DNA of 64,000 bases from Antonospora locustae (GCA_007674295.1 CM017450.1:1-64000), one strand, 5' to 3'. Shown: positions 1-10,126, counted from the stretch's first letter. Made by a program: numbers and translations. Notes: generated from the letters alone by a model not told the origin.

Positions 1-903
1 AATTGTGTACTCCTGCGCAGGGTGGTAGGCATATCTTTTTCGGCCGTCCAGCCTCGCCAGCAATCCCCCAGCTCTCTTGATGCAAGCGCATCCACTCTCC
101 TGCTGTCTCCTCCTCCACTCTCTCCTCTCGTCTTCCCTGCTGCCTTTGTCCAGATACACGTCATACGTCAGTGTCAGCCTTGTCCCCTTGTGACCGTCGA
201 CACCTCGTGGTCCGTGTCGCAGAAAAAGCATGCCCAGTCCATCTCCTTCTCCCCCGCCTTTCCCCACTCAAAGTCTATTCGTATTCCCCGCTTGTCCGTC
301 ACAGAAAGCACCCCGCCCTCAAAGCGAAACGGAAGACACACCACTAGCGATGCCACACATGCCCTCTCCCCGCACCGTGTCCTTGTGACTTGCGAAGTGC
401 CCGCCCTCCTCGTATATTCCCAGCTTGTGTAGCTTCACCGTGAAGTCCCTGTCTCCTAGCAGCCTTCTGACCTTCCTGTAGAGCTCTGCATTGTTCTGCG
501 GGACATACTGCGTTGCTATCTCACTTCCCCTCAGCTCACGCGCCTTTCGGACGCTCTCGTCATACACCGTCTCCGGCCCCTTTCCGAAGCACGACTGCGT
601 CGCGCATGCCTTCATCCTCCTTAGATCCGCGTCTGTCCAGCTGTGCAGGTCGATCGTCCCCGGCGCCGACTCCTCTCCTGCCCTCCAGTACACCAGTTTT
701 GAGACATCGTCTCCGAGCTTAACTCGCCCTCCCGTGCAGAACTGCTGCGTTCCGCATTTTTCTACTATCCTCTCAAACTCTGTCTTTGCATCCGCCTCCT
801 GGTGTCCATCCTCGCTCCTCCCGGCCCATGCTCTTTCTGCCACCATGCTCATCTGCACAATCATGCCTGCACAAAACGCCACTCGGACTCCGTTTCCAAA
901 CAT
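1..903 (-). pseudogene. 2-oxoglutarate/Fe(II)-dependent oxygenase, frameshifted, 3' end beyond window
   Basis: Reads as a prolyl-4-hydroxylase-type 2OG-Fe(II) oxygenase in three successive frames. The first (903 to 319) starts with a hydrophobic, signal-like stretch (FCAGMIVQMSM) and contains AELYRKVRRLLG and EEGGHFASHKDT, the family's HxD iron-binding pair. Around 346-352 the match moves to a second frame with SLVVCLPFRFEGGVLSV and DTDHEV, the distal iron His. Around 178-182 it moves again, to LTLTYDVYLD. The motifs are in the correct order and together match the fungal form of the family. CCC precedes the ATG by two bases, so the start looks once functional. Two frame changes imply a pseudogene unless they are assembly errors. 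Such an enzyme would hydroxylate a protein or small substrate. Confidence 0.7.
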
Positions 904-1255
904 ATGGGCTCCTTCCTTTTTGCTTTAAGCCCTACCCCTTTCTAGCATCGTCTTCTTTGATATCCCAACAAAACCCCCTGCTCCAATGCACCTCGCCTGT
1001 CCGCGCTCGTGCCTCTCCCGGCGCCTCGTTGCCTTTCCCTTCCAACCCGATGTCTCGCCTCCCGTGTCCCTCTGCCGCTCCGAGCGCGGCGTGTCATGGT
1101 CCCCTCTCTTCGTGCCCGTCTGCACCTCTCTCGGAAACTTTCCCGACTTTTTGCGGCTCTGCCTGTTGTAACAGACGACTGCGCTGGTGTGAACGCTGCT
1201 GGCATGATGCGAGCGGGGCTTGTGCTGGTGCTAAACACACCCTCCGTGTTGCTAG
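904..1255. other. Gene-free stretch downstream of the LRR blocks
   Basis: No reading frame here shows domain-like character. Frames are short or Arg/Ser-rich by composition. It lies between the oxygenase start and the first 77-bp repeat. Confidence 0.4.
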
Positions 1256-1409
1256 TTCTCATACTGAATTTCGTACTTGCCGGTGAAGTGCACAGTGAGT
1301 GCACTCTCGTCTGGACGCATGCTGATGTCCTGTTCTCATACTGAATTTCGTACTTGCCGGTGAAGTGCACAGTGAGTGCACTCTCGTCTGGACGATGCTG
1401 ATGTCCTGT
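1256..1409. repeat. 77-bp tandem repeat, two copies
   Basis: Two near-identical head-to-tail copies starting at 1256 and 1333 run from TTCTCATACTGAATTTCG to GCTGATGTCCTGT. They differ by a small indel near GGACGCATGCTG versus GGACGATGCTG. The right half of the unit, from GTGCACAGTGAGTGC, recurs once at 6068 at the edge of the second LRR block, so the repeat marks a duplication boundary. Confidence 0.85.
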
Positions 1410-1922
1410 GTGCCGAGACAACACAGCACATGCATTCCCATGCACTCCATTCTCTGCAGATACATAGGCTGTTTTTATCGTCTGTAAATGTGGTGATGGT
1501 GTTGTCACTTCATTCGTGAACACACACGCACAGACTCGATGACGTACCTAGCAATGCTCTCATCTTTTTGGACTGCAGTTTGACAGATGTACTGGAGAAT
1601 CGCGCTAGAATGTGATAGCTGCAGAAAGAATTATTTATTTGTTCTTCTGCCTGATGCTGATGTCGTTCTGTATCAACTTCATTTCGAACGTGCTTCTTCT
1701 CTGCATGTCCGATCCTGCCAGGTTGATTATCGTTTGGACCGTTGTGGTAACGTTTGTATCAAAACATCTGTTTTCTCCAGAACTCACCACATGCTCTCTC
1801 TTTGTTGTTCTGTGCTTTCCTCTGCCTCTCTGCGAGTTCTTGTGCACTGTGTCTCTCTCTTCTGCATACTCTTCTCGCCCAGCCTTCTCGTGTCTCGTTG
1901 ATCTCCTAGGCTGGTTTCCGCA

Positions 1923-2159
1923 TCACGTACGACGCGTGAGCTTTCTGCAGAACTCGTCCTGCACGTTACCCACACTGCCCCGTGAATGTCCTGATCGTAC
2001 GTGCCCATTCGCGACTCGTACTCCGTGCGTATGCCCTGCCTGTCTCGTAGTATGTGTCGCCACGTGTTGTGCACGTTCTGAGAGCGACTCTGTGTACATT
2101 CTCCATCCTCGAAATGCATTTTTGTCTATGCCGTAGACGGTCTTGATGTAGCTTGCCAT
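1923..2159 (-). pseudogene. C-terminal domain of LRR pseudogene A (unnamed domain, internally deleted)
   Basis: The segment opens with MASYIKTVYGIDKNAF and an RMYTES motif, then jumps directly to NTWRHILRDR and ESRMGT in a shifted frame. It ends near VQDEFCRKLTRRT before a stop at 1923. The copy at 6623-7080 has the same landmarks plus about 225 extra bases between RMYTES and NTWRHI. It lies just downstream of LRR pseudogene A on the same strand, and an open frame can be followed through the linker in the paralogue, so it was probably the C-terminal part of the LRR protein. I do not recognise the domain. Confidence 0.5.
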
Positions 2160-2341
2160 GTCTCTTCTGTCGGTGGTGGGCGGTGCGTGTCTGGCAAGAA
2201 GGTTGTGTGGACTGTGTATGGGGTGAGATGCTTTCGATGACAGTGAGTCGTGTCTCTCTATGTTCCAGTGGAGAGTGTCCTCTCTGAGTCTCTGTACACG
2301 TTGTCCTCGTTAATCACCGTGACAGGGCCTGCAAATTAGCT

Positions 2342-3371
2342 CTACGAGAGAATGACTCTGTCTTCGAGCCGCTCACGAAGATCCTGCCACCCAAGAGTGT
2401 CACCCTCACCGCGCCCCACAAGGGGATTGTTTCTGAGATCGAGCATCTTGACGTTCTGGAGATCTGCTATTGTGTGCGGGAGCGAAGTGAGTTGATTGTT
2501 TCTAAGGCCAAGCACCTGCAGTTGTGACAGTTCGTCTATTCTCATCGAAAGCATTGTCAGTTCATTACGACTTAGACTAAGTACTTGGAGCTGTGACAAG
2601 CCACATATTCTCTCTGGAAATGTTGCTAGCTTGTTATCGCTCAGATAAAGCATTTGCAGCATCGAGAGGTCACCTGTACTTTCGGGAAGTGCTGTCAGTT
2701 TGTTACCACTAAGATAAAGCTCCTTCAGCATCGAAAGGTTACCTATTCTGTCTGGAAGTCCTGTTAGTTCATTAAACATAATATGAAGCACTTGCAGCAT
2801 CGAGAGGTCACCTGTGCTCTCCGGAAGTCTTGTCAGCTTGTTTCCACTAAGATCAAGCATTTGCAGCCTCTCCAGACATCCTATTGTCTCTGGAAGTGCA
2901 GATAGCTTGTTGCCACTAAGATCAAGCATTTGCAGCATCGACAGATCTCCTATACACTCTGGAAGTGCTGTCAACTGGTTGCCACAATCAAAGCCCTGTA
3001 GCCTTCCAGACGTCTATTGTCTCTGGAAATGTTGATAGTTTGTTGCCACTAAGATAAAGCATTTGCAACATAGACAGATCTCCTATGCTCTCGGGAAGTG
3101 CTGTCAGCTTGTTACCACTAAGATCAAGCCTCGCAGCATCGACAGACCTTTCCCTAAGTCTTCAGCCTTTCAAGATCAGCATTCGCATCCCAATTTCTTC
3201 TGGAAGTTCTGTCAGTCGGTTGCCACTGAGATCAAGCTCCTCCAAGTCCTTGGCTTCAAACACCTCTCTTGGTATCTCTCGAAGCCATCTTCCTCTGTAG
3301 TTAAGACTCGTTCCTGCCACTTCAAGTATTTGCACCAGTGCAAGTGCGACATATGCTGCATTTCTGATCAT
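2342..3371 (-). pseudogene. Secreted LRR protein, frameshifted (LRR pseudogene A)
   Basis: It starts at 3371 with MIRNAAYVALALVQILEVAG, a typical signal peptide, and CCC lies directly before the ATG. About ten LRR units of 23 residues follow, of the form [22 protein letters not shown]. The frame breaks near 3140-3165 and again near 3005-3015; each time the LRR pattern resumes in a neighbouring frame. The last open stretch (2974-2342) codes for 210 residues and ends with a capping motif, WQDLRERLEDRVILS. The intact relative at 9167-10126 has the same layout. Homologues in other microsporidia are secreted; here translation would stop early, giving at most a short fragment. Confidence 0.75.
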
Positions 3372-3374
3372 GGG
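3372..3374 (-). promoter_or_regulatory. CCC start signal of LRR pseudogene A
   Basis: CCC (minus strand) touches the ATG at 3371. The triplet survives although the gene behind it is broken. Confidence 0.5.
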
Positions 3375-4412
3375 TATATACTTCGTTCTCTTGATTACTT
3401 GTCATGACAGAAACGTATAGAATTGACATCTGATGACAGGTCCGCTGTCTTGTGTCAAGGAAAAGAAAGTCCTCTGGTGTCGAAAAACAAACCACCGCGA
3501 ACTCTAGTGCAACGGCACAGTGTGGGCTGCCTGTGATATGTGATGCTTGAGATGGTTCTCCAGTTTGGAAATGTTATAGTGCTGTTGCAACGTGTCGCTG
3601 CTCGTGTCTCTACTGTGTGCTCTGCATATGCTGCAGTCTAGACCGTGTACAACGTGTGTCTGTCCTCAAAGAGCTGATGTCTTGACCTTGCCAGCTGAAA
3701 ACTTCCCGAAAACCCCTCAACTGCACCGGCTCCATCTGGTGGTACGCTGAAAAACTGGTGTGGTGTTCCGAGCTCTTTGGCTGCATGGTGGAACGTGCAA
3801 GGACGCATCCAACGGCTTGAACTGGAATGCTATCATTCCAGGGAAATCAACAGCATACCTCTCTATGTTGTGCTATTCCTGGAATACGTTTCACTTGTTG
3901 CGTGCTATGTGCTCCTTTTTTGACAACTCTCATAAATGCATGTCATTGCATTTCTGTCCACCTCTCGATCTTGTCGTGTTTGCGCGACCTTCTTTTTGTG
4001 CTCTCTCCAGTCATCTCCTGTTCTCGTGACTCCTGCTTTGGTGTGCACGCTTCTTTTGTGCTGGATCGCGCGACCTGCTCGTTGTCCAGATCAGTCATGG
4101 GACACGGCCTCCATCCTCGCATCTTTGCCAGACTTCCTCCGGACGAGTTGAAGAACACTGACAGTTGACTGGACAATGCCTCGCGAAAAGGATTGTGGCC
4201 CGTTGTGAAAATTTATTTAGATGTGCTGCTCTTGCTGCCATTTGGTCCAGCGCGTCCGTGCTTGCTGCTCTTGGACGCACCAGTCTCCTCGCTGGCTGCT
4301 ACCAAAGTGCAGAGACACTGTGTGACTTGCAGGCCTTGGCTGTACATGGCCAACACAGTGTCTTTTCGGTCGGCCGTTATGGCACCTCGTGTTGGTTTTC
4401 TCTTTCGAAATG
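3375..4412. other. About 1 kb without recognisable gene
   Basis: This lies between the start of LRR pseudogene A and the end of the BTB-like/LRR pseudogene. Open frames are below 115 codons, lack domain character and show no CCC-marked start. It may be decayed coding sequence, but I could not join any frames into a family. Confidence 0.4.
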
Positions 4413-5744
4413 CTATTTTTCTATGTGACATCTGAGTCCTCCAAGATGTATCAAAAACTGCTCTTCTTGCACATCACAGCCACTTATGTTCAGTCTCTCA
4501 AGCCTTGTCATCTCTCCCACTGTCTTCCAGTCTTTGTCGCTTAGGTTTTTGTTGTGCGAAACATCTAGGTCTGTGAGATTCAGCTTCTGCATTTGCTGTG
4601 CGATCGTTCCTGGTTTTATGTCACAGCCACTTATGTACAGCCTCTCAAGCCTTGTCATCTCTCCCACTGTCTTCCAATCTTCGTCGCTTAGGTTTTTGTT
4701 CAACGAGACATCCAACTCCACAAGATTGTTCTTCAGTTTCTGCAGATGCTGTGCAATCTCCCCCGCTTGTATATTATAACCCCTCATGTCCAACTTCTCA
4801 AGCCTTGCCATCTCTCCTACTATCTTCCAGTCTTCGTTGCTTAGTCTTCTTTTCCACGTAACATCCAGCTCTACAAGATTCTGCTTTTTTGTGTGCTCTT
4901 CACTGCTCTTTATTCTCAGCTCTGTCTCCTGTGCCTTGCAAACGATTCTCTCCAGCATCTCTCTGTCTTCTGGCTTCCACTCCTCTATTTCTATTTTCAC
5001 CACTATGCCCATCACCTCCATCAGCACCTCCACCAGTCGCTGCACCTCTGTCTGTCCCCTGTACTCCTCGCTCGCCTCCACTATCAGCTCCCAGTCATCT
5101 GTCCTGTTCTCTCTCTGCTCTTTCTTGCTATGACTGCGCCGAAGATCAAGCGTCTTTCTCTTCTCGTCCACTGTCAAGCTCATTCCGTGCTCCTCTGCAT
5201 ACAGTCTCAGAAGGTGTTGTGTGTACAAAAAGGTGTTGTCTGTCTTGTTGGGATCTGCCACAAGCTCTTTTTCGATCTCCTCGATGTCTCCTATTGCTGC
5301 CTCTTTGTTGTCTTCCTTTGTCTTTCTTTCCACATACAGTTGTCGAAGATCCTGCGTGTATAACAAGAAGTTCCATGGCCTTCTGCCTATTGACTCCTCT
5401 TCTTTTCCGGACACCTTGATCTCTTCTATTGCTGATTTCTGCCTTGCTCTCTTGTGGTCTTCCTTTGTCTTTCTTCCCAGCTTGTCATAGCATGCCCACT
5501 CCCACTCTTTTCGTATGCCCAGGTAATCCATCACATGCAGAATATCCACCATGTCGCCTGCATTCACCTTCTCCTGCTCGTTTCCGATCATTATGTTGTA
5601 TGTCTTCTCAAAGATCTCTGCGTCGCATCTGATCTCGTAGCTCTCCCCATCGCGCTTTGCGATTTTCTCCATGTACTCAGACACATGCAGAATGTCGACC
5701 TTTCCTGTGCTCTGGTATGCCATTGCATGCAGAATCGCCTCCAC
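4413..5744 (-). pseudogene. BTB-like/LRR protein, main open segment (pseudogene D)
   Basis: The open frame holds 443 codons. The N-terminal part (residues about 1-90) has repeated motifs of the form IFEKTYNIMI then GDMVDILHVMDYLGIRKEW, which resemble the C-terminal half of a BTB/SKP1 fold. A charged middle follows, with two FLYTQHLLRLYAEE-like repeats. The C-terminus has three to four LRR units, for example NLVELDVSLNKNLSDEDW and VGEMTRLERLYISGCDI. The layout matches the intact gene at 11666-13582. A TAG at 5748-5750 interrupts the same frame upstream and no CCC-marked ATG exists, so the 5' half is cut off. If translated from the first ATG (5723), the product would lack a signal peptide. Confidence 0.55.
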
Positions 5745-5747
5745 CTC

Positions 5748-6010
5748 CTAGCCATCGACCTTGCTCTGCAGTCTTCCTCCATGCGTTCGGACTGCTCTAC
5801 CAAACGCGTCTCTGTTCCACAGAACCTCCACTTCACGTCTTGTCTTGTGCACGTGTGCACTCTCTGTGTATGTGCTCAGATCGGCCATTGCTCTCAAAAT
5901 CGTCTCCATCTCCTCGACATCGACGTGGACCTGCTGTCTTCCAAGCATCTTGACTGCCCTGCCAAACACATCTCTGTCCCACTGAACACACGTGTCGAAT
6001 CTGTATGTTT
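5748..6010 (-). pseudogene. Upstream part of BTB-like/LRR pseudogene D
   Basis: In frame with the next segment but closed by TAG at 5748. It contains WDRDVFGRAVKMLGRQQ, VDVEEMETILRAMADLS, then LWNRDAFGRAVRTHGG and, after the stop, VEAILHAMAYQS. These are about 50-residue tandem repeats of the same BTB-half-like unit seen in the main segment. Toward 6060 the coding pattern ends where the second duplicated LRR block begins, so the original 5' end was probably removed by the duplication. Confidence 0.5.
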
Positions 6011-6622
6011 TCTCTTTGTATATGTCTCCCCTTTCTTCAACAGACTTGACTTTAACTCATTAGAGAGGTGCACAGTGAGTGCACTCTCGTCTGGATGCAT
6101 GCTGATGTCCTGTGTGCCGAGACAACACAGCACTTGCATTCCTAGGCACACCATTCTCTGCAGATACATAGGCTGTTTTTTATTGTCTGTAAATGTGGTG
6201 ATGAAAGTGCTGTCATTCTGTGCTGTCACTTCCACAGACTCGATGATGCACCTAGCAGTGCTGTCACTCTTTTGGACGCAGACTGACCGAGTATACTGGA
6301 GACTCGCGCTAGAATGTGACGGATGTAGAAAGTCCTTTGTTTGTTCATCTACATGATGCTGCTGTTGCGCTGTGTCCATGCCATTTCGAACATGCTTCTT
6401 CTCTGCTGTCCGACGCTGCCAGGTTGCATGACCGTTTAGAGTATTGTGGTAACGTTTGTATCAAAACATCCGTTTTCTCCATAACTCTCCTCACGCTCTC
6501 TTTTAGTTGTTCTGTGCTTCCTCTGCCTCTCTGCGAGTTCATGTGCACTGTGTCTCTCTTCTGCATACTCTTCTCGCCCAGCCTTCTTGTGTCCTTGTTG
6601 ATCTCCTAGGCTGGTTTCTGCA

Positions 6623-7080
6623 TCACGTACGACGCGTGAGCTTTCTGCAGAACTCGTCCTGCACGTTTTTCACACTGCCTTGTGAATGCCCTGATCGAAC
6701 GTGCCCATTCGCGACTCGTGCTCTGTGCGTATGTCCAGCCTGTCTCGTAGTATGTGTCGCCACGTGTTGAGCACGTGCACGTTCTCTGTAGCCTGTCCAG
6801 GTGACACCAAAACGTCCAGAACGATGCTCTTCAGCACTCTCACTATGTGTTCTCCCCCGTGCAGTGCTCGGTGCACCATGATCAGAGACGCCATCTGCCT
6901 GCCGAGACACCACCGCAGGACCTCGCACAACTCAGGCACATATGCCTGTGCAGTTCCTCAGCCTGACGAGCGCTGTCTTGAGCAGGGCCTGTGTTTCTGC
7001 AAGGACTCTGTGTACATTCTTGATCTTAGAAATGCATTCTTGTCTATGCCGTAGACTGTCTTGATGTAGCTCGCCATGTC
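6623..7080 (-). pseudogene. C-terminal domain of LRR pseudogene B (unnamed domain, fuller copy)
   Basis: MASYIKTVYGIDKNAF, RMYTESL and LLKTALVRLRN are followed, after frame changes, by PELCEVLRWCLGRQMAS, GGEHIVRVLKSIVLDVL, NVHVLNTWRHILRDR and FDQGIHKAV. The last common landmark with copy A is VQDEFCRKLTRRT, stop at 6623. The longest open piece (6939-6670) is 89 codons. Upstream, the frame FLPSGCTPPVTDGRDMASY runs from the LRR side into this region, which supports one original LRR plus C-terminal-domain protein. No function is recognised. Confidence 0.45.
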
Positions 7081-7190
7081 TCTTCCGTCGGTGACAGGTG
7101 GTGTGCACCCAGATGGCAAGAAATGTGCCAGAGTCTCTGTGTGTCCCAGTGGAGAGAGTCCTCTCTAAGTCGTCTGTACACGTCGTCCTC

Positions 7191-7679
7191 GTTGATCACT
7201 GTGACAGGGCCTGCAAGCTCGCTCTGCCAGAGAAGGACATCGTCTCCGAGCCGTTCACGGTGGTCTTGCCACCTAAGAGTGTTGCCCTCGTCGCGCTCGA
7301 TTCTTAGATTAAGCATCGTGATTTTTGGAAGACTCGCTATTGTGCGTGGAAGCGTAGTCGGTTCGTTGCTGTTAAGATACAGCACACACAGCTGCGACAG
7401 GTGCTTATGCTCTCTAGGAGTGCTGCCAGCTTGTTATAACTAAGATAAAGCACCTGAAACATCGAAAGGTCGCCAGACTCCTGGAAAGTGCTGCTAGCTT
7501 GTTATCACTCAGAGAAAGCACTTGCAGCTGCGACAGGTCGCCTGTTCTCTCCGAGAGTGCGGTAGCCTGTTGCAGCTGAGGTCAAGCATCTCCAGGTTCA
7601 TAACCTCAAACACCTCTTCTGGTACTGCGCAAAGGCATTTTTCTCTGTAGTCAAGTGTTGACCCTGCCACTCTATGCAT
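7191..7679 (-). pseudogene. LRR pseudogene B, signal peptide deleted
   Basis: Homologous to LRR pseudogene A. CCC-ATG at 7679 runs straight into HRVAGSTLDY, where copy A has a signal peptide before VAGTSLNY. About 15 codons, the whole hydrophobic segment, are therefore missing. Next come VPEEVFEVMNLEMLDLSCNRL and three to four LRR units in at least three frames (breaks near 7560, 7500 and 7430). The closing cap NTLRWQDHRERLGDDVLLW and VTVINEDDVYRRLREDSLHW are open and continue toward the C-terminal domain at 7080. Confidence 0.65.
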
Positions 7680-9166
7680 GGGATCTACAGCTTCATCGAC
7701 CAAGTGGGCAAAGTGTGCTGAATGATTGACAGACAATGAGAAGGCCAATGGAAAGTGGCACAACGGTCGACCTGTCTAGCTAGATATGCGAACGACTGAT
7801 CACAAGTCTTTCTTGAAAAATGGACAGAGATCATGAGTAGATCGCTGCTCTGTGTCTTACCTGGCCTTTCCGAGAAAGTGGCTTGTTCCAAGCGATGCAT
7901 CAGGCCAAGGCTCTCAACGGCTGCACTCGACTGTGCAGTGTCACGCCGGCTTGCAGAGGTGCGCTTGCACGAGGCTTGCACACGTGAAGAAGCTGCGGAG
8001 TGGTGCTCTATGCTATGTTACGATTCAGCAGGTGCAAGCTTGCAACTGCCACCTCGAGAAACGCAAGACTTTGGAGAAGTACTTTGGTTCAACGAGCCTC
8101 TGCTTTTTCTGGAGTTTGGCAGGTGTTATTTGACGATATGAAGACGCGATGCAGTTGTGCAGCGTCCTGGCGCATCAGTAGACGGAAAGGTCTCAGTTGG
8201 TGCACATGCTGCTAATATCTCTGCATCTCTGTGCTGCCCAGGTGCAAAGTGTGTGGAGCTGCTTCATTCGACATCGGCCCCTGCTCTGAGTGCTGCCCTG
8301 AATGCACTGGCAGGTGCCACGAACAACCACAGGCGCCTCGAAGCATCACAAATGGGCTCTAGCGGGTGTTCTCCATGCTCCTCACAAGTGGCCCTGTGTG
8401 GTCTTGGTTCTCAGCTAATCTGTGGAGTGCATGAGCCTGCTTGTCTTTCTGCACAATCACTCGCTGTACGTCTGCAACTTGTATTCCTAGACCCCTGCCT
8501 TTTGCAGAAGCATGTCGTTCTGTGTCTTTCACAAGCCCAAGCCAGACTCTGGAAATGTGTGCTCGGTTCGCCACTAACGCACAGATGTAGCAAAGTAGCA
8601 TTTCCCAGTTAGAGTTTATTCAGAAAGATGCAATGCGCATCTTCTCAAGGGTGCAACTCTGCAGAAAAAGCAGCATGCATGTGGCTGTGCCGGTGTGTCG
8701 TTCCGCCGATGAACCTGCATGCTTCTGACTCTCCAGCTCTTTTGGAACATTCAGCCTTTCTCTTTCGCGCCAGTTCACCAACTCTTCTTTTTCTCTACTA
8801 TACTCTTCTTTGATTCATCTACACCGCTGACGCGCATAGCGGCAAGGTTGTGGCTTCGGAGTTGTGCTGCTTGCATTCCAGCACCTGGCTTTTTCTTTGT
8901 GGCTCCATCAAGGAATGCAATGCCAGGTGAAAGTGGAAGACCGGTACCAGGAAGTCAAAGCCCGATGCCAAAGCAAGCAGTGCCAGGCACTCGCCACACA
9001 CAAGAAATGGCATCTTCGCAGGCATGCAGAGAGCGAGAAATCCGAGGACGGAAAGTACGTGTCTTCGCAGTGCAAGCGACATATGTGAGTGTTTCTTTTC
9101 ATCCACAACTGAATATTCGCTAGCACTGATCCTGCATTCTGCATGGCACCAGGTATATTCTTACAT
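7680..9166. other. About 1.5 kb without recognisable gene
   Basis: Several frames of 70-150 codons exist on both strands (for example 8157-8612 plus). None shows a signal peptide, repeats, a known motif or a CCC-marked start, and composition alone could keep them open. Confidence 0.4.
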
Positions 9167-10126
9167 TCAGTGCTCGCATGACACCTGGTCACTGTCTTGT
9201 GTCAGCAGCACTCGCCTTTCAAACCTCTTTCGCAGCTCTCGCCACCCCATCTGCGTCTTTGTGCTTATTTCTCGCAGTGGGTTGTCTCGAAGGTCCAGAA
9301 CAGCTATCTTACCCAGCTTCTCTACTTCCCGAGGAACCCACTCCAGTCTGTTTCCTTGTAGATTCAGCCTTTGAAGCTGCTCTAGTTTACACAACCCCAC
9401 AGGAAGCTCTCGCAGTCTGTTTCCCTCGACAAAAAGACCCCTAAGCCTCTCTAAATTTCCCAGCGTCTTTGGAAGCGACTCTAGCAGGTTATCCCCCACG
9501 TAGAGCCACTTCAGCTGCGCAAGTTTTCCGATGCTTGCGGGAAGCGACACCAGCTGGTTTCCTTCCAAGTGCAGCTCTCGCAATAGCAGCAGGTCCCCGA
9601 TGCTCTCTGGAAGCGACGCTAGCTTGTTGTTCTCAAGGTGCAGCCACCTCAGCCGACTCAGGTTGCATAGTCCCACAGGAAGCTCCCGCAGCCTGTTGAA
9701 GCCCACATAAAGTTCCTCCAGGTGCTCCAGGGTTTTCAGTGTCTCTGGAAGCGTTTCCAGCAGGTTGCAGCCTAGGTAAAGCCGCTCCAGCATAACAAGC
9801 TCCCCGATGCTTGCAGGAAGCGATGCCAGGCGGTTGTTGTCCGCACCCAGCCACAGAAGCTCGTTCATGCACCCTAGCGTCTCTGGAAGCGTCTCCAGCT
9901 GGTTGTATCCGACATACAGCCACAACATGTGCTTCAGTCTTCCAATGTCTGCAGGAAGCTTCTTTAGCATGTTGTTTCCAACGTTCAGCTTTTCGATGTT
10001 AATCGTCCCCATCACCTCCTCCGGCACCTCCTCATGTCCTGCGCCTGAACAGTTCATAGATATCCCTGCCACACCAGCCACCAGCACATGCATCCACACC
10101 ACCGCTGACAGCAATGCTTCTCCCAT
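9167..10126 (-). CDS. Secreted small LRR protein, intact
   Basis: The protein has 319 residues. Residues 1-22 (MGEALLSAVVWMHVLVAGVAG) form a signal peptide, and CCC directly precedes the ATG. Ten or so 23-residue LRRs follow with the consensus LPxSIGxLxxLxxLxLxxNxL, for example LPASIGELVMLERLYLGCN. The C-terminal cap is LRDNPLREI then MGWRELRKRFERRVLL, like the caps of the two broken paralogues. Such LRR proteins of microsporidia are thought to be exported and to bind host or parasite proteins; the partner is unknown. It lacks the extra C-terminal domain of the block A/B genes. It is the only intact member of its type here. Confidence 0.85.
   Translation of the reverse strand: MGEALLSAVVWMHVLVAGVAGISMNCSGAGHEEVPEEVMGTINIEKLNVGNNMLKKLPADIGRLKHMLWLYVGYNQLETLPETLGCMNELLWLGADNNRLASLPASIGELVMLERLYLGCNLLETLPETLKTLEHLEELYVGFNRLRELPVGLCNLSRLRWLHLENNKLASLPESIGDLLLLRELHLEGNQLVSLPASIGKLAQLKWLYVGDNLLESLPKTLGNLERLRGLFVEGNRLRELPVGLCKLEQLQRLNLQGNRLEWVPREVEKLGKIAVLDLRDNPLREISTKTQMGWRELRKRFERRVLLTQDSDQVSCEH

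Larger units (their letters stand above)
1290..3371 (-). repeat. Segmental duplication, copy 1
   Basis: This block aligns along its length with 6068-7679. Shared stretches include GTGCACAGTGAGTGCACTCT, CATAGGCTGTTTTTAT, GGTAACGTTTGTATCAAAAC, TAGTATGTGTCGCCACGTG and ACGTCGTCCTCGTTGATCAC-like sequence. It carries a broken LRR gene, its C-terminal domain and about 600 bp of 3' flank. Copy 1 lacks about 225 bp of the C-terminal domain that copy 2 keeps, and has more LRR units than copy 2. Confidence 0.8.
6068..7679 (-). repeat. Segmental duplication, copy 2
   Basis: This is the partner of 1290-3371: the same order of 3' flank, C-terminal domain and LRR gene, with scattered substitutions and indels. 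It begins at 6068 with the half-unit of the 77-bp repeat. It is shorter in the LRR part but longer in the C-terminal domain. Confidence 0.8.

Noticed and set aside
1256..1409. The 77-bp repeats as a CRISPR-like or telomeric array.
   Set aside because: Only two copies, no spacers, and the sequence belongs to a duplicated gene flank; the genome is eukaryotic.
8157..8612. A 151-codon plus frame in the gene-free stretch.
   Set aside because: Ala/Leu/Ser-rich by composition, without motifs; it cannot be told from chance.
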